Assembly (NCBI GenBank): GCA_964368605.1
Contig: CAYJBP010000091.1
Location: forward strand, 1-10,485
Source: CAYJBP01 sp964368605
GTDB taxonomy: Bacteria; Bacillota; Dehalobacteriia; UBA4068
Direction: 5' to 3'
DNA: 10,485 bases
Part shown: positions 1 through 5,838 of the stretch, in pieces
Position numbering within the stretch: the stretch's first letter is position 1
How the letters are laid out: each line of letters starts with the position of its first letter
Notes under the pieces: generated by a model
The model's database searches: none
What the model was told of the DNA's origin: nothing
Seen by the model: the letters and a program-made list of their open reading frames with translations, nothing else
Position numbers and translations under genes: made by a program

Positions 1-75
1 ACCTGAGCAGGCGCCACCTGAGCAGGCGCCACCTGAGCAGGTGCAACCTGAGCAGGTGGCACTTGAGCCGATGGC
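1..75 (-). repeat. 15-bp tandem repeat coding APAQV units in dnaX
   Basis: Four near-identical 15-bp units (acctgagcaggNGNN on the plus strand) cover 1-60, and a degraded fifth unit covers 61-75. Read on the minus strand in the dnaX frame they encode (A/P)PAQV pentapeptides. The first two units at the edge are identical, so the array probably continues beyond position 1. It lies just after clamp-loader domain III, where the tau linker starts and low-complexity Pro/Ala sequence is common. Confidence 0.9.
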
Positions 76-1163
76 ACCATTGGCCTTGCCGGGGTTTGGT
101 TGATATTTTGGGCAGGGTTAATTTGATTGGCAGCTTGTAAAAGTGCCAGCTCCAGGCTAAGGCGTGGTTGCAGAGAATTGCGCAGGCGATTATCGGCCTC
201 GCTTAGGGTTTGCAATAAGCGAATTAGCTGATTACTATTTACCGCAAAGGGTAAATTGGGTTTTTGGCCTGCTAAAATCTGCAAAAGAATTTGCCTTTGA
301 TAAATCAATAAATCCTGGACAAATTGGCGCAAATTAAGGCCTTGATTATAAATATTATCGATAGTGCCCAAAATTTGTTCTAAATCATTGGCAATTAAGG
401 CGGCCGTTACTGCCATTAATAATTCCCGCTTGGCCATGCCTAAAACATCGCTAACCACCTCTAAATCGATGCGCCCATCGGCAAAAGCGGCGCATTGATC
501 CAGCAGGCTTAGGGCATCACGCAGGCCTCCTTCGGCCTTTTGGGCTATTAAGGCCAAGGCCTCGGCTTCGCTTTGATAGTTTTGTTCATCGGCAATTTGC
601 TGCAAATAATCAGTAATTACTTGATCACCAATGCGCTTAAAATCAAAACGCTGGCAGCGTGATAATATCGTTAAAGGAATTTTATGTGGCTCGGTGGTGG
701 CCAGCACAAAGATAACATGTGCCGGCGGTTCTTCTAAAGTTTTTAATAAAGCATTAAAAGCGGGAACAGTTAGCATATGAACTTCGTCTATAATATAGAC
801 CTTGTATTTATCCTGGGCCGGGGCATATTTTACCCTTTCGCGCAGGTCGCGGATTTCGTCGATGCCTCGATTAGAGGCGGCGTCGATTTCCATGATATCC
901 AGGGCATTATCTTCCAGATTACGCAGGCAGGCTGCGCAAAGGCCGCAGGGCTCGCCTGCCTGATTATCCAGGCAATTAATAGCCCTGGCAAAAATTTTGG
1001 CCGAAGATGTTTTGCCGGTACCACGAGGGCCGCAAAATAAATAGGCATGGACAAAACTGCCCTGCTTAATTGCGGCGCATAGGGTGCGGCTAATATGCTC
1101 CTGACCTAAAAGTTGGCCAAAGGTTTTAGGCCTTAATCGGCGGTATAACGCGGTATAAGCCAT
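1..1163 (-). CDS. dnaX: DNA polymerase III subunit gamma/tau, 3' end off the window
   Basis: This is the AAA+ motor subunit of the replicative clamp loader; it hydrolyses ATP to open and load the beta clamp, and its tau form also holds the polymerase core. The first 387 codons are visible, read from ATG at 1163-1161. The protein starts MAYTALYRRLRP. It has Walker A GPRGTGKTS (residues 45-53), the zinc site C64-x8-C73-x2-C76-x2-C79, Walker B VYIIDEVHM (122-130), sensor 1 LATTEPHK (154-161), the SRC motif with the arginine finger (168-170) and the sensor-2 stretch GGLRDALSLLDQ. Domain III follows, then a Pro/Ala/Gln linker at the edge. Ribosome site GAAGG lies 7 nt before the start. The DUF1846 gene lies 20 nt upstream on the same strand, so the two are probably co-transcribed. 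Whether a programmed frameshift makes gamma cannot be judged, because that region is outside the window. Confidence 0.97.
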   Translation of the reverse strand, partial: MAYTALYRRLRPKTFGQLLGQEHISRTLCAAIKQGSFVHAYLFCGPRGTGKTSSAKIFARAINCLDNQAGEPCGLCAACLRNLEDNALDIMEIDAASNRGIDEIRDLRERVKYAPAQDKYKVYIIDEVHMLTVPAFNALLKTLEEPPAHVIFVLATTEPHKIPLTILSRCQRFDFKRIGDQVITDYLQQIADEQNYQSEAEALALIAQKAEGGLRDALSLLDQCAAFADGRIDLEVVSDVLGMAKRELLMAVTAALIANDLEQILGTIDNIYNQGLNLRQFVQDLLIYQRQILLQILAGQKPNLPFAVNSNQLIRLLQTLSEADNRLRNSLQPRLSLELALLQAANQINPAQNINQTPARPMVPSAQVPPAQVAPAQVAPAQVAPAQ

Positions 1164-1183
1164 AAGATTACCTTCTGTATCGA

Positions 1184-2671
1184 TTAATTGGTGAATAAAT
1201 TATCACTATCATATTGCGGATCGGCGGTAAAGTGAATATCTAGACGGCGCAAAGTTTCTTCATCGGCACTATTTAAAAAGTGGCTATTATGTGCCTCGGT
1301 GGCTTGTAATTTTTTTAATTGACTAATTGCCAGCTCTACACTGGAATTAGTAGCCGCACAAAGCGAAAGTGCCAGCAAGGTATCGCTAAGATTTAAGGCC
1401 GAATTTTGGGCTTTAAGGGTATTCTTTTTCATCTCGATAATCGGCCCGATAATTGTTGGTGCCAAAAGATGAATGGAATCGGCAAGGCCGGCCATTGTTT
1501 TGATAGCATTAATAACGGCCGCCGCCGGTGCAGTTAATAGCTGCGAGGCCTTACCCAAAATTATTTGGCCATCGGGCAAAGCAAGCGACATAACCGGTAC
1601 TTGGCAAGCATCGCTTTTTTCGCGGGCGGGCTTTACCACCAGCCTATCTTCGGCAGTAATGCCTGCTTGCTGCATCACCATTTCGATTCTGGCCGGGATA
1701 TCATCATCGGCCAAACCCTGGCGGGCATCGCATCGAGCCTTATAATAACGACGAATGATTTCTTGCTCGGCCGCTCTTTTGGTTATTTCATCATCACAGA
1801 TCGCTTTTCCTGCCATATTTACACCCATATCGGTTGGCGATTGATAAATATCGCAATGGCTGCCCACCTTGGCCAAAACCGCCCTTAATACCGGGAATAC
1901 CTCGATATCACGATTATAGTTAACGGTAGTGGTATTATAGGCCTCTAAATGATAAGGATCGATGGCGTTTATATCACGCAAATCGGCAGTGGCGGCCTCG
2001 TAGGCTAGGTTTACCGGATGTTTTAATGGCAAATTCCAAATCGGGAAGGTTTCGAATTTGGCATAGCCTGCCGCTATACCACGCTTTTGCTCATGATAAA
2101 TTTGCGATAAGCAAGTAGCCATTTTGCCCGAACCCGGGCCGGGGGCGGTAACTACCACTAAGGGGCGGCTGGTTTCGATATAAGGGTTGGCGCCATAGCC
2201 TTCTTCGCTAACGATGGTTTCTACATCGGTAGGATAGCCCTTGGTTAAATTATGCATATAGGTTTTGATATTGCGCTGTTGCAATCTTTTGCAAAATGTC
2301 TCGGCTAAAGGTTGTCCGCTAAATTGGGTAATAACAACCGAATTAATCATCAAGCCCATCGCGCTTAAATTATCGATTAAGCGTAAAACATCCATGTCAT
2401 AAGTAATACCAATATCGGCACGGATTTTGCTGGTTTCAATCGCCGGGGCAGAAATTACAAAGATAATTTCGGCGATATCTTTTAATTCTTGCAATAACTT
2501 AGCTTTACTATTGGCATCAAATCCCGGCAAAACTCGCGCTGCATGCAAATCATCAAATAATTTGCCGCCAAACTCCAAGTATAGCTTATTATCGAATTTA
2601 GCAATTCTTTCTCTAATAAACTTAGTCTGCAACTCCATATACTTACTGCTGTCAAAACCGATTTCTTGCAT
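1184..2671 (-). CDS. DUF1846 (UPF0371) family protein
   Basis: A full-length member (495 residues) of the DUF1846/UPF0371 family, recognised from its overall sequence, for example the N-terminal GFDSSKYMELQTKFIRERI stretch, YLEFGGKLFDDLHAARVLPGF, and TAPGPGSGKMATCLSQ near residues 175-190. The glycine-rich APGPGSGKM segment resembles a nucleotide-binding P-loop but has Met where kinases and GTPases have Ser or Thr, so NTP hydrolysis should not be assumed. No signal peptide or membrane segment is seen, so the protein is probably cytoplasmic. The molecular role of the family is not established to my knowledge. The start is supported by a GGGAGG ribosome site 5 nt upstream (2677-2682). A near-consensus promoter lies at 2721-2749, and dnaX follows after 20 nt. 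Confidence 0.92.
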   Translation of the reverse strand: MQEIGFDSSKYMELQTKFIRERIAKFDNKLYLEFGGKLFDDLHAARVLPGFDANSKAKLLQELKDIAEIIFVISAPAIETSKIRADIGITYDMDVLRLIDNLSAMGLMINSVVITQFSGQPLAETFCKRLQQRNIKTYMHNLTKGYPTDVETIVSEEGYGANPYIETSRPLVVVTAPGPGSGKMATCLSQIYHEQKRGIAAGYAKFETFPIWNLPLKHPVNLAYEAATADLRDINAIDPYHLEAYNTTTVNYNRDIEVFPVLRAVLAKVGSHCDIYQSPTDMGVNMAGKAICDDEITKRAAEQEIIRRYYKARCDARQGLADDDIPARIEMVMQQAGITAEDRLVVKPAREKSDACQVPVMSLALPDGQIILGKASQLLTAPAAAVINAIKTMAGLADSIHLLAPTIIGPIIEMKKNTLKAQNSALNLSDTLLALSLCAATNSSVELAISQLKKLQATEAHNSHFLNSADEETLRRLDIHFTADPQYDSDNLFTN

Positions 2672-2720
2672 AATAGCCTCCCTCTTTCTTTTAAAATATT
2701 TGTTTTTGCAACAAATTTCA

Positions 2721-2749
2721 ATTATAACACGATTTTAGCTTTTTGTAAA
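2721..2749 (-). promoter_or_regulatory. sigma-A type promoter for the DUF1846-dnaX operon
   Basis: On the minus strand, TTTACA (2749-2744) and a perfect TATAAT (2726-2721) are separated by exactly 17 bp. Transcription would begin near 2714, giving a leader of about 43 nt before the DUF1846 start codon. No other promoter is seen before dnaX, which fits one transcript for both genes. Confidence 0.85.
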
Positions 2750-2777
2750 GATATTTGCCATAATTAATAGCCAAAAA

Positions 2778-2807
2778 TTAACAATTAAATTAAGAAAAAT
2801 TAAGAAA
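2778..2807 (+). promoter_or_regulatory. periodic TTAA(C/G)A direct repeats, possible response-regulator site
   Basis: TTAACA (2778), TTAAAT (2785), TTAAGA (2790) and TTAAGA (2800) lie in one run; the last two sit in 9-bp identical words ATTAAGAAA exactly 10 bp apart. Direct hexamers about one helical turn apart are the usual binding pattern of OmpR-family response regulators, and TTAACA-like words resemble PhoP boxes. The region is very A/T-rich, so chance is a real alternative. No regulator gene is visible nearby. Confidence 0.3.
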
Positions 2808-2849
2808 GTTTTTCTGGTATTTTTGGAACATTTGTAGTAATATAGGGAG

Positions 2850-2865
2850 ATAGATATTTATCTAT
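2850..2865 (+). promoter_or_regulatory. 16-bp perfect palindrome, candidate operator
   Basis: ATAGATATTTATCTAT is a perfect inverted repeat (7-bp arms, TT centre) lying 17 nt before the ribosome site of the ABC ATPase gene. A weak promoter match (TTGTAG at 2832-2837, 17 bp, TATTTA at 2855-2860) would place the -10 box inside the palindrome, so a bound repressor would block it. The arms are too A/T-rich to act as a terminator. The role is inferred from position and symmetry only. Confidence 0.4.
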
Positions 2866-2881
2866 TAGTAATTGCCCCTTT

Positions 2882-2899
2882 AAAGGAGGTTAAAGTGTG
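2882..2899 (+). promoter_or_regulatory. strong ribosome site with GTG start for the ABC ATPase
   Basis: AAAGGAGGT (2882-2890) is almost a full complement of the 16S rRNA tail and stands 6 nt before GTG at 2897. No in-frame ATG lies between this site and the conserved ATPase domain, and the spacing supports GTG as the start. Confidence 0.85.
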
Positions 2900-3664
2900 T
2901 CTGAAAAAATTGAACCTAATGCTTCGGCAGTAATTAAGGTTTGTAATGTTAAAAAAATATATAAGGTTGGCGAAGTTAAAATTAGGGCTTTAAATGATAT
3001 TAGCCTGGATATTAACAAAGGCCAATTTGCCTGCGTAGTTGGGCGATCCGGTAGTGGCAAATCTACTTTACTTAATATGATGGCCGGCTTAGAAAGCGTA
3101 AGCGGTGGCAAAATTATTATCGCCGGCCAACATATCGAGAAAATGAATGAGGCTGAATTAATCGATTTTAGGCAAAAAAATATCGGCTTTGTGTTTCAAT
3201 CTTTTAATTTGTTACCTTATTATACAGCTCTGGAAAATGTATCCTTACCCCTTACTTTTAGGGGCGTTCCTTCGGCGCAAAGGCGTAAAAAAGCCATGGA
3301 TATGCTTAAATTAGTTGGCCTAAAAAGCCATGCTCATCATACACCAATGCAAATGTCCGGCGGCCAGCAACAAAGGGTGGGTATTGCCAGGGCTTTGGTA
3401 AGTGATCCCAAAATTGTTTTTGCCGATGAGCCTACCGGTAACTTAGATTCAAAAACCAGCCTGGAAATTATGCTGCTTTTGCTGAAAATTTTTAGAAATA
3501 GCAATACTACCTTTGTAATGGTAACCCATGATCCGCAAATGTCGGAATTTGCTGATATTAGCATTAATGTGCTAGACGGCAAGGCGGTAGACATGATTAA
3601 AAATCCCCATCCTTTAACCGCAGAAGATATTATGGCCAAAATTGCCGCCGAGGGTAGCCAGTAA
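2897..3664 (+). CDS. ABC transporter ATP-binding protein, MacB/LolD class
   Basis: Cytoplasmic nucleotide-binding subunit (255 residues) that powers the permease encoded at 5835. All catalytic elements are present: Walker A GRSGSGKST (49-57), Q-loop Gln101, signature MSGGQQQR (153-160), Walker B KIVFADEPTG (172-181), D-loop NLDS (182-185) and H-loop His211. The sequence between the Q-loop and the signature (SFNLLPYYTALENVSLPL) is typical of the MacB/LolD/FtsE group, which drives mechanotransmission or extraction rather than import. The last 25 residues or so form a family-variable tail. The system is split, with ATPase and permease as separate proteins, as in Gram-positive YknYZ-type transporters. 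It is probably the first gene of a three-gene operon, although 317 nt separate it from the second gene. The substrate cannot be inferred. Confidence 0.95.
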   Translation: MSEKIEPNASAVIKVCNVKKIYKVGEVKIRALNDISLDINKGQFACVVGRSGSGKSTLLNMMAGLESVSGGKIIIAGQHIEKMNEAELIDFRQKNIGFVFQSFNLLPYYTALENVSLPLTFRGVPSAQRRKKAMDMLKLVGLKSHAHHTPMQMSGGQQQRVGIARALVSDPKIVFADEPTGNLDSKTSLEIMLLLLKIFRNSNTTFVMVTHDPQMSEFADISINVLDGKAVDMIKNPHPLTAEDIMAKIAAEGSQ

Positions 3665-3700
3665 GTTTGGTTTGCGTTGAACAAAAGCCGGTCGCCCTAA

Positions 3701-3794
3701 GGCGGACGGTCGAAGCTGCGCTTCGACCGTAGCCGGGCGGTTGCCCGGCTACTCAATAATGCTTGCGCTTTGCGCAATCATTATTGAGTCCGCC
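3701..3794 (+). repeat. cloverleaf-like nested palindromic element, four-way junction
   Basis: An outer 6-bp stem (GGCGGA 3701-3706 with TCCGCC 3789-3794) closes three hairpins that abut with no unpaired base between them. Hairpin 1 has 10-bp arms (3707-3716 and 3720-3729) and loop TGC. Hairpin 2 has 9-bp arms (3730-3738 and 3743-3751) and loop GGTT. Hairpin 3 has 10-bp arms (3752-3761 and 3779-3788), one C/T mismatch, then 6 bp and loop TTT. Only the loops and that mismatch are unpaired in 94 nt. It is more GC-rich than its surroundings and lacks a T tract. It could be a dispersed REP/MITE-like repeat, an mRNA processing or stability element within the operon, or a structured RNA. The pairing is read directly; the role is unknown. 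Confidence 0.85.
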
Positions 3795-3872
3795 CCTTTA
3801 CCACTTTGGCTAAAAATACTTAATGTCGGCTGCTGATACAAGCTATAAAAGCTATCTTTATGGCATATTTTC

Positions 3873-3943
3873 TGCTTAATCGGCTTAATTTTTTTGGCTT
3901 AATATAACTTTTTTATAGACCGATTATGCAAAAAAGTGCTTAA
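3873..3943 (+). repeat. scattered GCTTAA(T) direct repeats
   Basis: TGCTTAAT (3873-3880), GGCTTAAT (3882-3889), GGCTTAAT (3896-3903) and GCTTAA (3938-3943) lie upstream of the stalk gene in the same orientation, with start-to-start spacings of 9, 14 and 42 nt. They could be regulator half-sites, but the spacing is irregular and the region is A/T-rich, so support is weak. Confidence 0.25.
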
Positions 3944-3981
3944 CCTAATTGCCAATATTTTAAATTTATGGAGGATAAAAA

Positions 3982-5838
3982 ATGTTTAACTCAAAGAAAG
4001 GTTTATTGTTTCTCATCACTCTGCTTATCATGATGGCCATTACCGTACCGGCTTTAGCCGGCGAATATGAGCCGCCCAGCCCGGGTTGGAGTGATCCTTT
4101 GCGGGTAGAGGGTGCTTTAGCCGTACCATCGGGCGATCCCGGTCAAACTATTATTATTACCATTCCTGTTTATTTTAGTGATGAATATGGTTGGGATAAT
4201 GTTAAGGATATCGTGCTTGGCCCCACGGTAAGCACCGATCCTGCTGTTTGGCCTTTTGAAATTAATCGTACCTCTTTTGATCAAAAAGTAGTGCTTTCGC
4301 AGGATAGGGCAAGAATTAGCTTTAATCTTTTGATTAGTGAAGAAGCCGGTGCCGGCCTTTATCCTTTGCAGTTTACTTTAAGCTATGCTGCCAATAATGG
4401 CCTAACCAGGGAGGTTATCAATACCCCGATTACCACCTATGTAGAGGTTCTTTCCGATGGTAGCGAATACGAAGACCCCGATGATGAAGAGGATGACGAG
4501 GACGAAGATGATAAAGACAATCATTTTACTTTAAGCAATACTTTAGCGCCGCATATTAATGTAATTGCCGATCAAGCTAATCGTGTGCAGCTAAAATTGC
4601 CAATTTTAAGTAGCAATCAGCCGGTAACCAATGTATATATCGAGCCGGTTATCACCACCGATTTACTTACCTTCCCCTTTATTGTCGAGCAGCAAAGCTA
4701 TCGTCAGGAATTGGGCGATTTTACGGCTAATCAAACCAAGGAAGTAATTTATGATTTCTTGGTTTCCGAGGATGCGGTAACGGGTGCTAAGGGTATCGGT
4801 TTTAATATTGGCTTTACCTTTGAAGACAAAAATTATACCGAAACCATTACCGCTTATATCAATGTAAATAATGAAGAAAAAGAAGAAGAGGATGAGGATG
4901 AGCCTAAACATAAGCCTAAATTAATTATTTCTTCTTATAGTATAGCGCCGGAAAAAGTTTATGCCGGCAGCAATTTTACGCTTAGCACCGATTTTACCAA
5001 TACCAGCACCGAAACAATTTATAATTTAACAATAAGCATTACTAATTCCGATTTAGAAAATGCCTATGTAGTGCCTGCCCAAAATGGTTCTAATACTATT
5101 TATATACGTTCTTTAGCACCGGGGGCAACGATTAGCCGCGATTTGGAATTACAGGTGCGCCCCGATACCCCGGCTAAACCCAATATGATGAATATCGAGA
5201 TGGATTATGAAGATAGCGAGGCTACCGAGTATAATGAGGCACAAAGTATTACCGTGCCGATTAATCAAGAGGTTAGGGTAGTGGTAGAAGATCCTCGTTT
5301 TGATACCGATTTTACCATGGTTGGCCAAAGTGTTTATGCTACGGTAGCCATAGTTAATATGGGCAAATCGGAGATTTACAATACGATGATTACGGTAGAA
5401 GGCCCTGGTTTAACTTTGGAAGAGAGTATGTATGCCGGCAATGTTGGTTCCGGCACGCAGTATAATGCCGATATTGGGATTATCCCGATGGAAGCCGGCG
5501 AAATTGCCGGTGAAATTGTAATTAGCTATGAAGATGAGTATGGCGATATGTTAGAAAGCCGCCTGCCTTTTAGCCTTTATGTTGAAGAGATGTATGTAGA
5601 CGATATGGGCATGGGTGATATGGGCATGGGCGATATGGATTATGGCGACATGGATTATGGTGATATCGAGTATGACGAAATGGGCATGCCGATTGAAGGC
5701 GGTGGTGTATCGCCGGCTATAATAGGCACTATGGCGCTGGTTGCCATCACTGTCTTGATAATTGTGATTAAGAAAAAACGCAAGAAAAAGCGCCTGGCCG
5801 AATTGGCCGAAGATGATGAGGAGGAGGATGTCGCATGA
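3982..5838 (+). CDS. secreted, membrane-anchored protein with four Ig/CARDB-like domains
   Basis: 618 residues. A signal peptide (basic SKK, hydrophobic core 8-24, likely cleavage after ALA at 24-26) is followed by a first pair of related beta domains (about 35-157 and 181-296). The pair shares a pattern ITTD/VSTD...FPF...Q...(I)SEEA/VSEDA. An Asp/Glu-rich linker (159-179) separates them and a second acidic linker (298-307) follows. A second pair (about 314-425 and 430-536) resembles CARDB/COG1361 S-layer-like domains, with VYAGSNFTL...TNTSTETIYNLTI matched by MVGQSVYAT...VNMGKSEIYNTMI. Then come six Met/Asp/Tyr/Gly pentapeptides (541-570), a membrane helix (about 577-596), a KKKRKKKR stop-transfer segment and an acidic tail. 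The protein would stand outside the cell, anchored at its C-terminus. Between an ABC ATPase and a MacB-like permease it occupies the usual adaptor position, so a stalk or substrate-contact role is inferred. Ribosome site GGAGG lies 7 nt before the ATG. Confidence 0.88.
   Translation: MFNSKKGLLFLITLLIMMAITVPALAGEYEPPSPGWSDPLRVEGALAVPSGDPGQTIIITIPVYFSDEYGWDNVKDIVLGPTVSTDPAVWPFEINRTSFDQKVVLSQDRARISFNLLISEEAGAGLYPLQFTLSYAANNGLTREVINTPITTYVEVLSDGSEYEDPDDEEDDEDEDDKDNHFTLSNTLAPHINVIADQANRVQLKLPILSSNQPVTNVYIEPVITTDLLTFPFIVEQQSYRQELGDFTANQTKEVIYDFLVSEDAVTGAKGIGFNIGFTFEDKNYTETITAYINVNNEEKEEEDEDEPKHKPKLIISSYSIAPEKVYAGSNFTLSTDFTNTSTETIYNLTISITNSDLENAYVVPAQNGSNTIYIRSLAPGATISRDLELQVRPDTPAKPNMMNIEMDYEDSEATEYNEAQSITVPINQEVRVVVEDPRFDTDFTMVGQSVYATVAIVNMGKSEIYNTMITVEGPGLTLEESMYAGNVGSGTQYNADIGIIPMEAGEIAGEIVISYEDEYGDMLESRLPFSLYVEEMYVDDMGMGDMGMGDMDYGDMDYGDIEYDEMGMPIEGGGVSPAIIGTMALVAITVLIIVIKKKRKKKRLAELAEDDEEEDVA
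5602..5691 (+). repeat. 15-nt tandem repeats coding DMGMG/DMDYG pentapeptides
   Basis: Six consecutive 15-nt units encode DMGMG, DMGMG, DMDYG, DMDYG, DIEYD and EMGMP (residues 541-570) immediately outside the membrane helix of the stalk protein. The first units are nearly identical at DNA level (GATATGGGCATGGG) and later ones diverge gradually, as expected from stepwise duplication. The unusual density of Met and Asp could make a flexible spacer or a metal-coordinating segment; neither is shown. Confidence 0.9.
5822..5838 (+). promoter_or_regulatory. ribosome site inside the acidic tail, with ATGA stop-start overlap
   Basis: AGGAGG (5822-5827) lies within the GAG/GAT codons of the upstream gene's acidic C-terminus and stands 7 nt before ATG at 5835. 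The start codon overlaps the upstream TGA (5836-5838) as ATGA, a classical arrangement for translational coupling. It implies balanced production of the stalk protein and the permease. Confidence 0.85.

Larger units (their letters stand above)
3665..3981 (+). other. 317-nt intergenic spacer inside the ABC operon
   Basis: No credible gene lies here. The left part holds the four-way-junction element (3701-3794). The right part (3797-3969) is A/T-rich and has several CTTAA-containing words, but I find no promoter with both boxes at good spacing. A GGAGG site (3970-3974) stands 7 nt before the ATG at 3982. No intrinsic terminator is visible, because none of the hairpins is followed by a T run, so read-through from the ATPase gene is possible. 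Confidence 0.7.

Noticed and set aside
777..1054. Frames on both strands overlapping dnaX
   Set aside because: They are shadows of the dnaX zinc-site and ATPase region, which is clearly coding in its own frame.
1473..1888. Plus-strand frames opposite DUF1846
   Set aside because: Antisense shadows of a well-recognised full-length gene; no ribosome sites.
3701..3794. Cloverleaf as a tRNA or tRNA-like gene
   Set aside because: Loops are 3-4 nt, there is no 7-nt anticodon loop, no T-loop GTTCRA box and no CCA end; stem lengths do not match tRNA.
3823..3879. Small frame of 18 codons starting ATG at 3823
   Set aside because: No ribosome site and no recognisable features; expected by chance in a 317-nt spacer.
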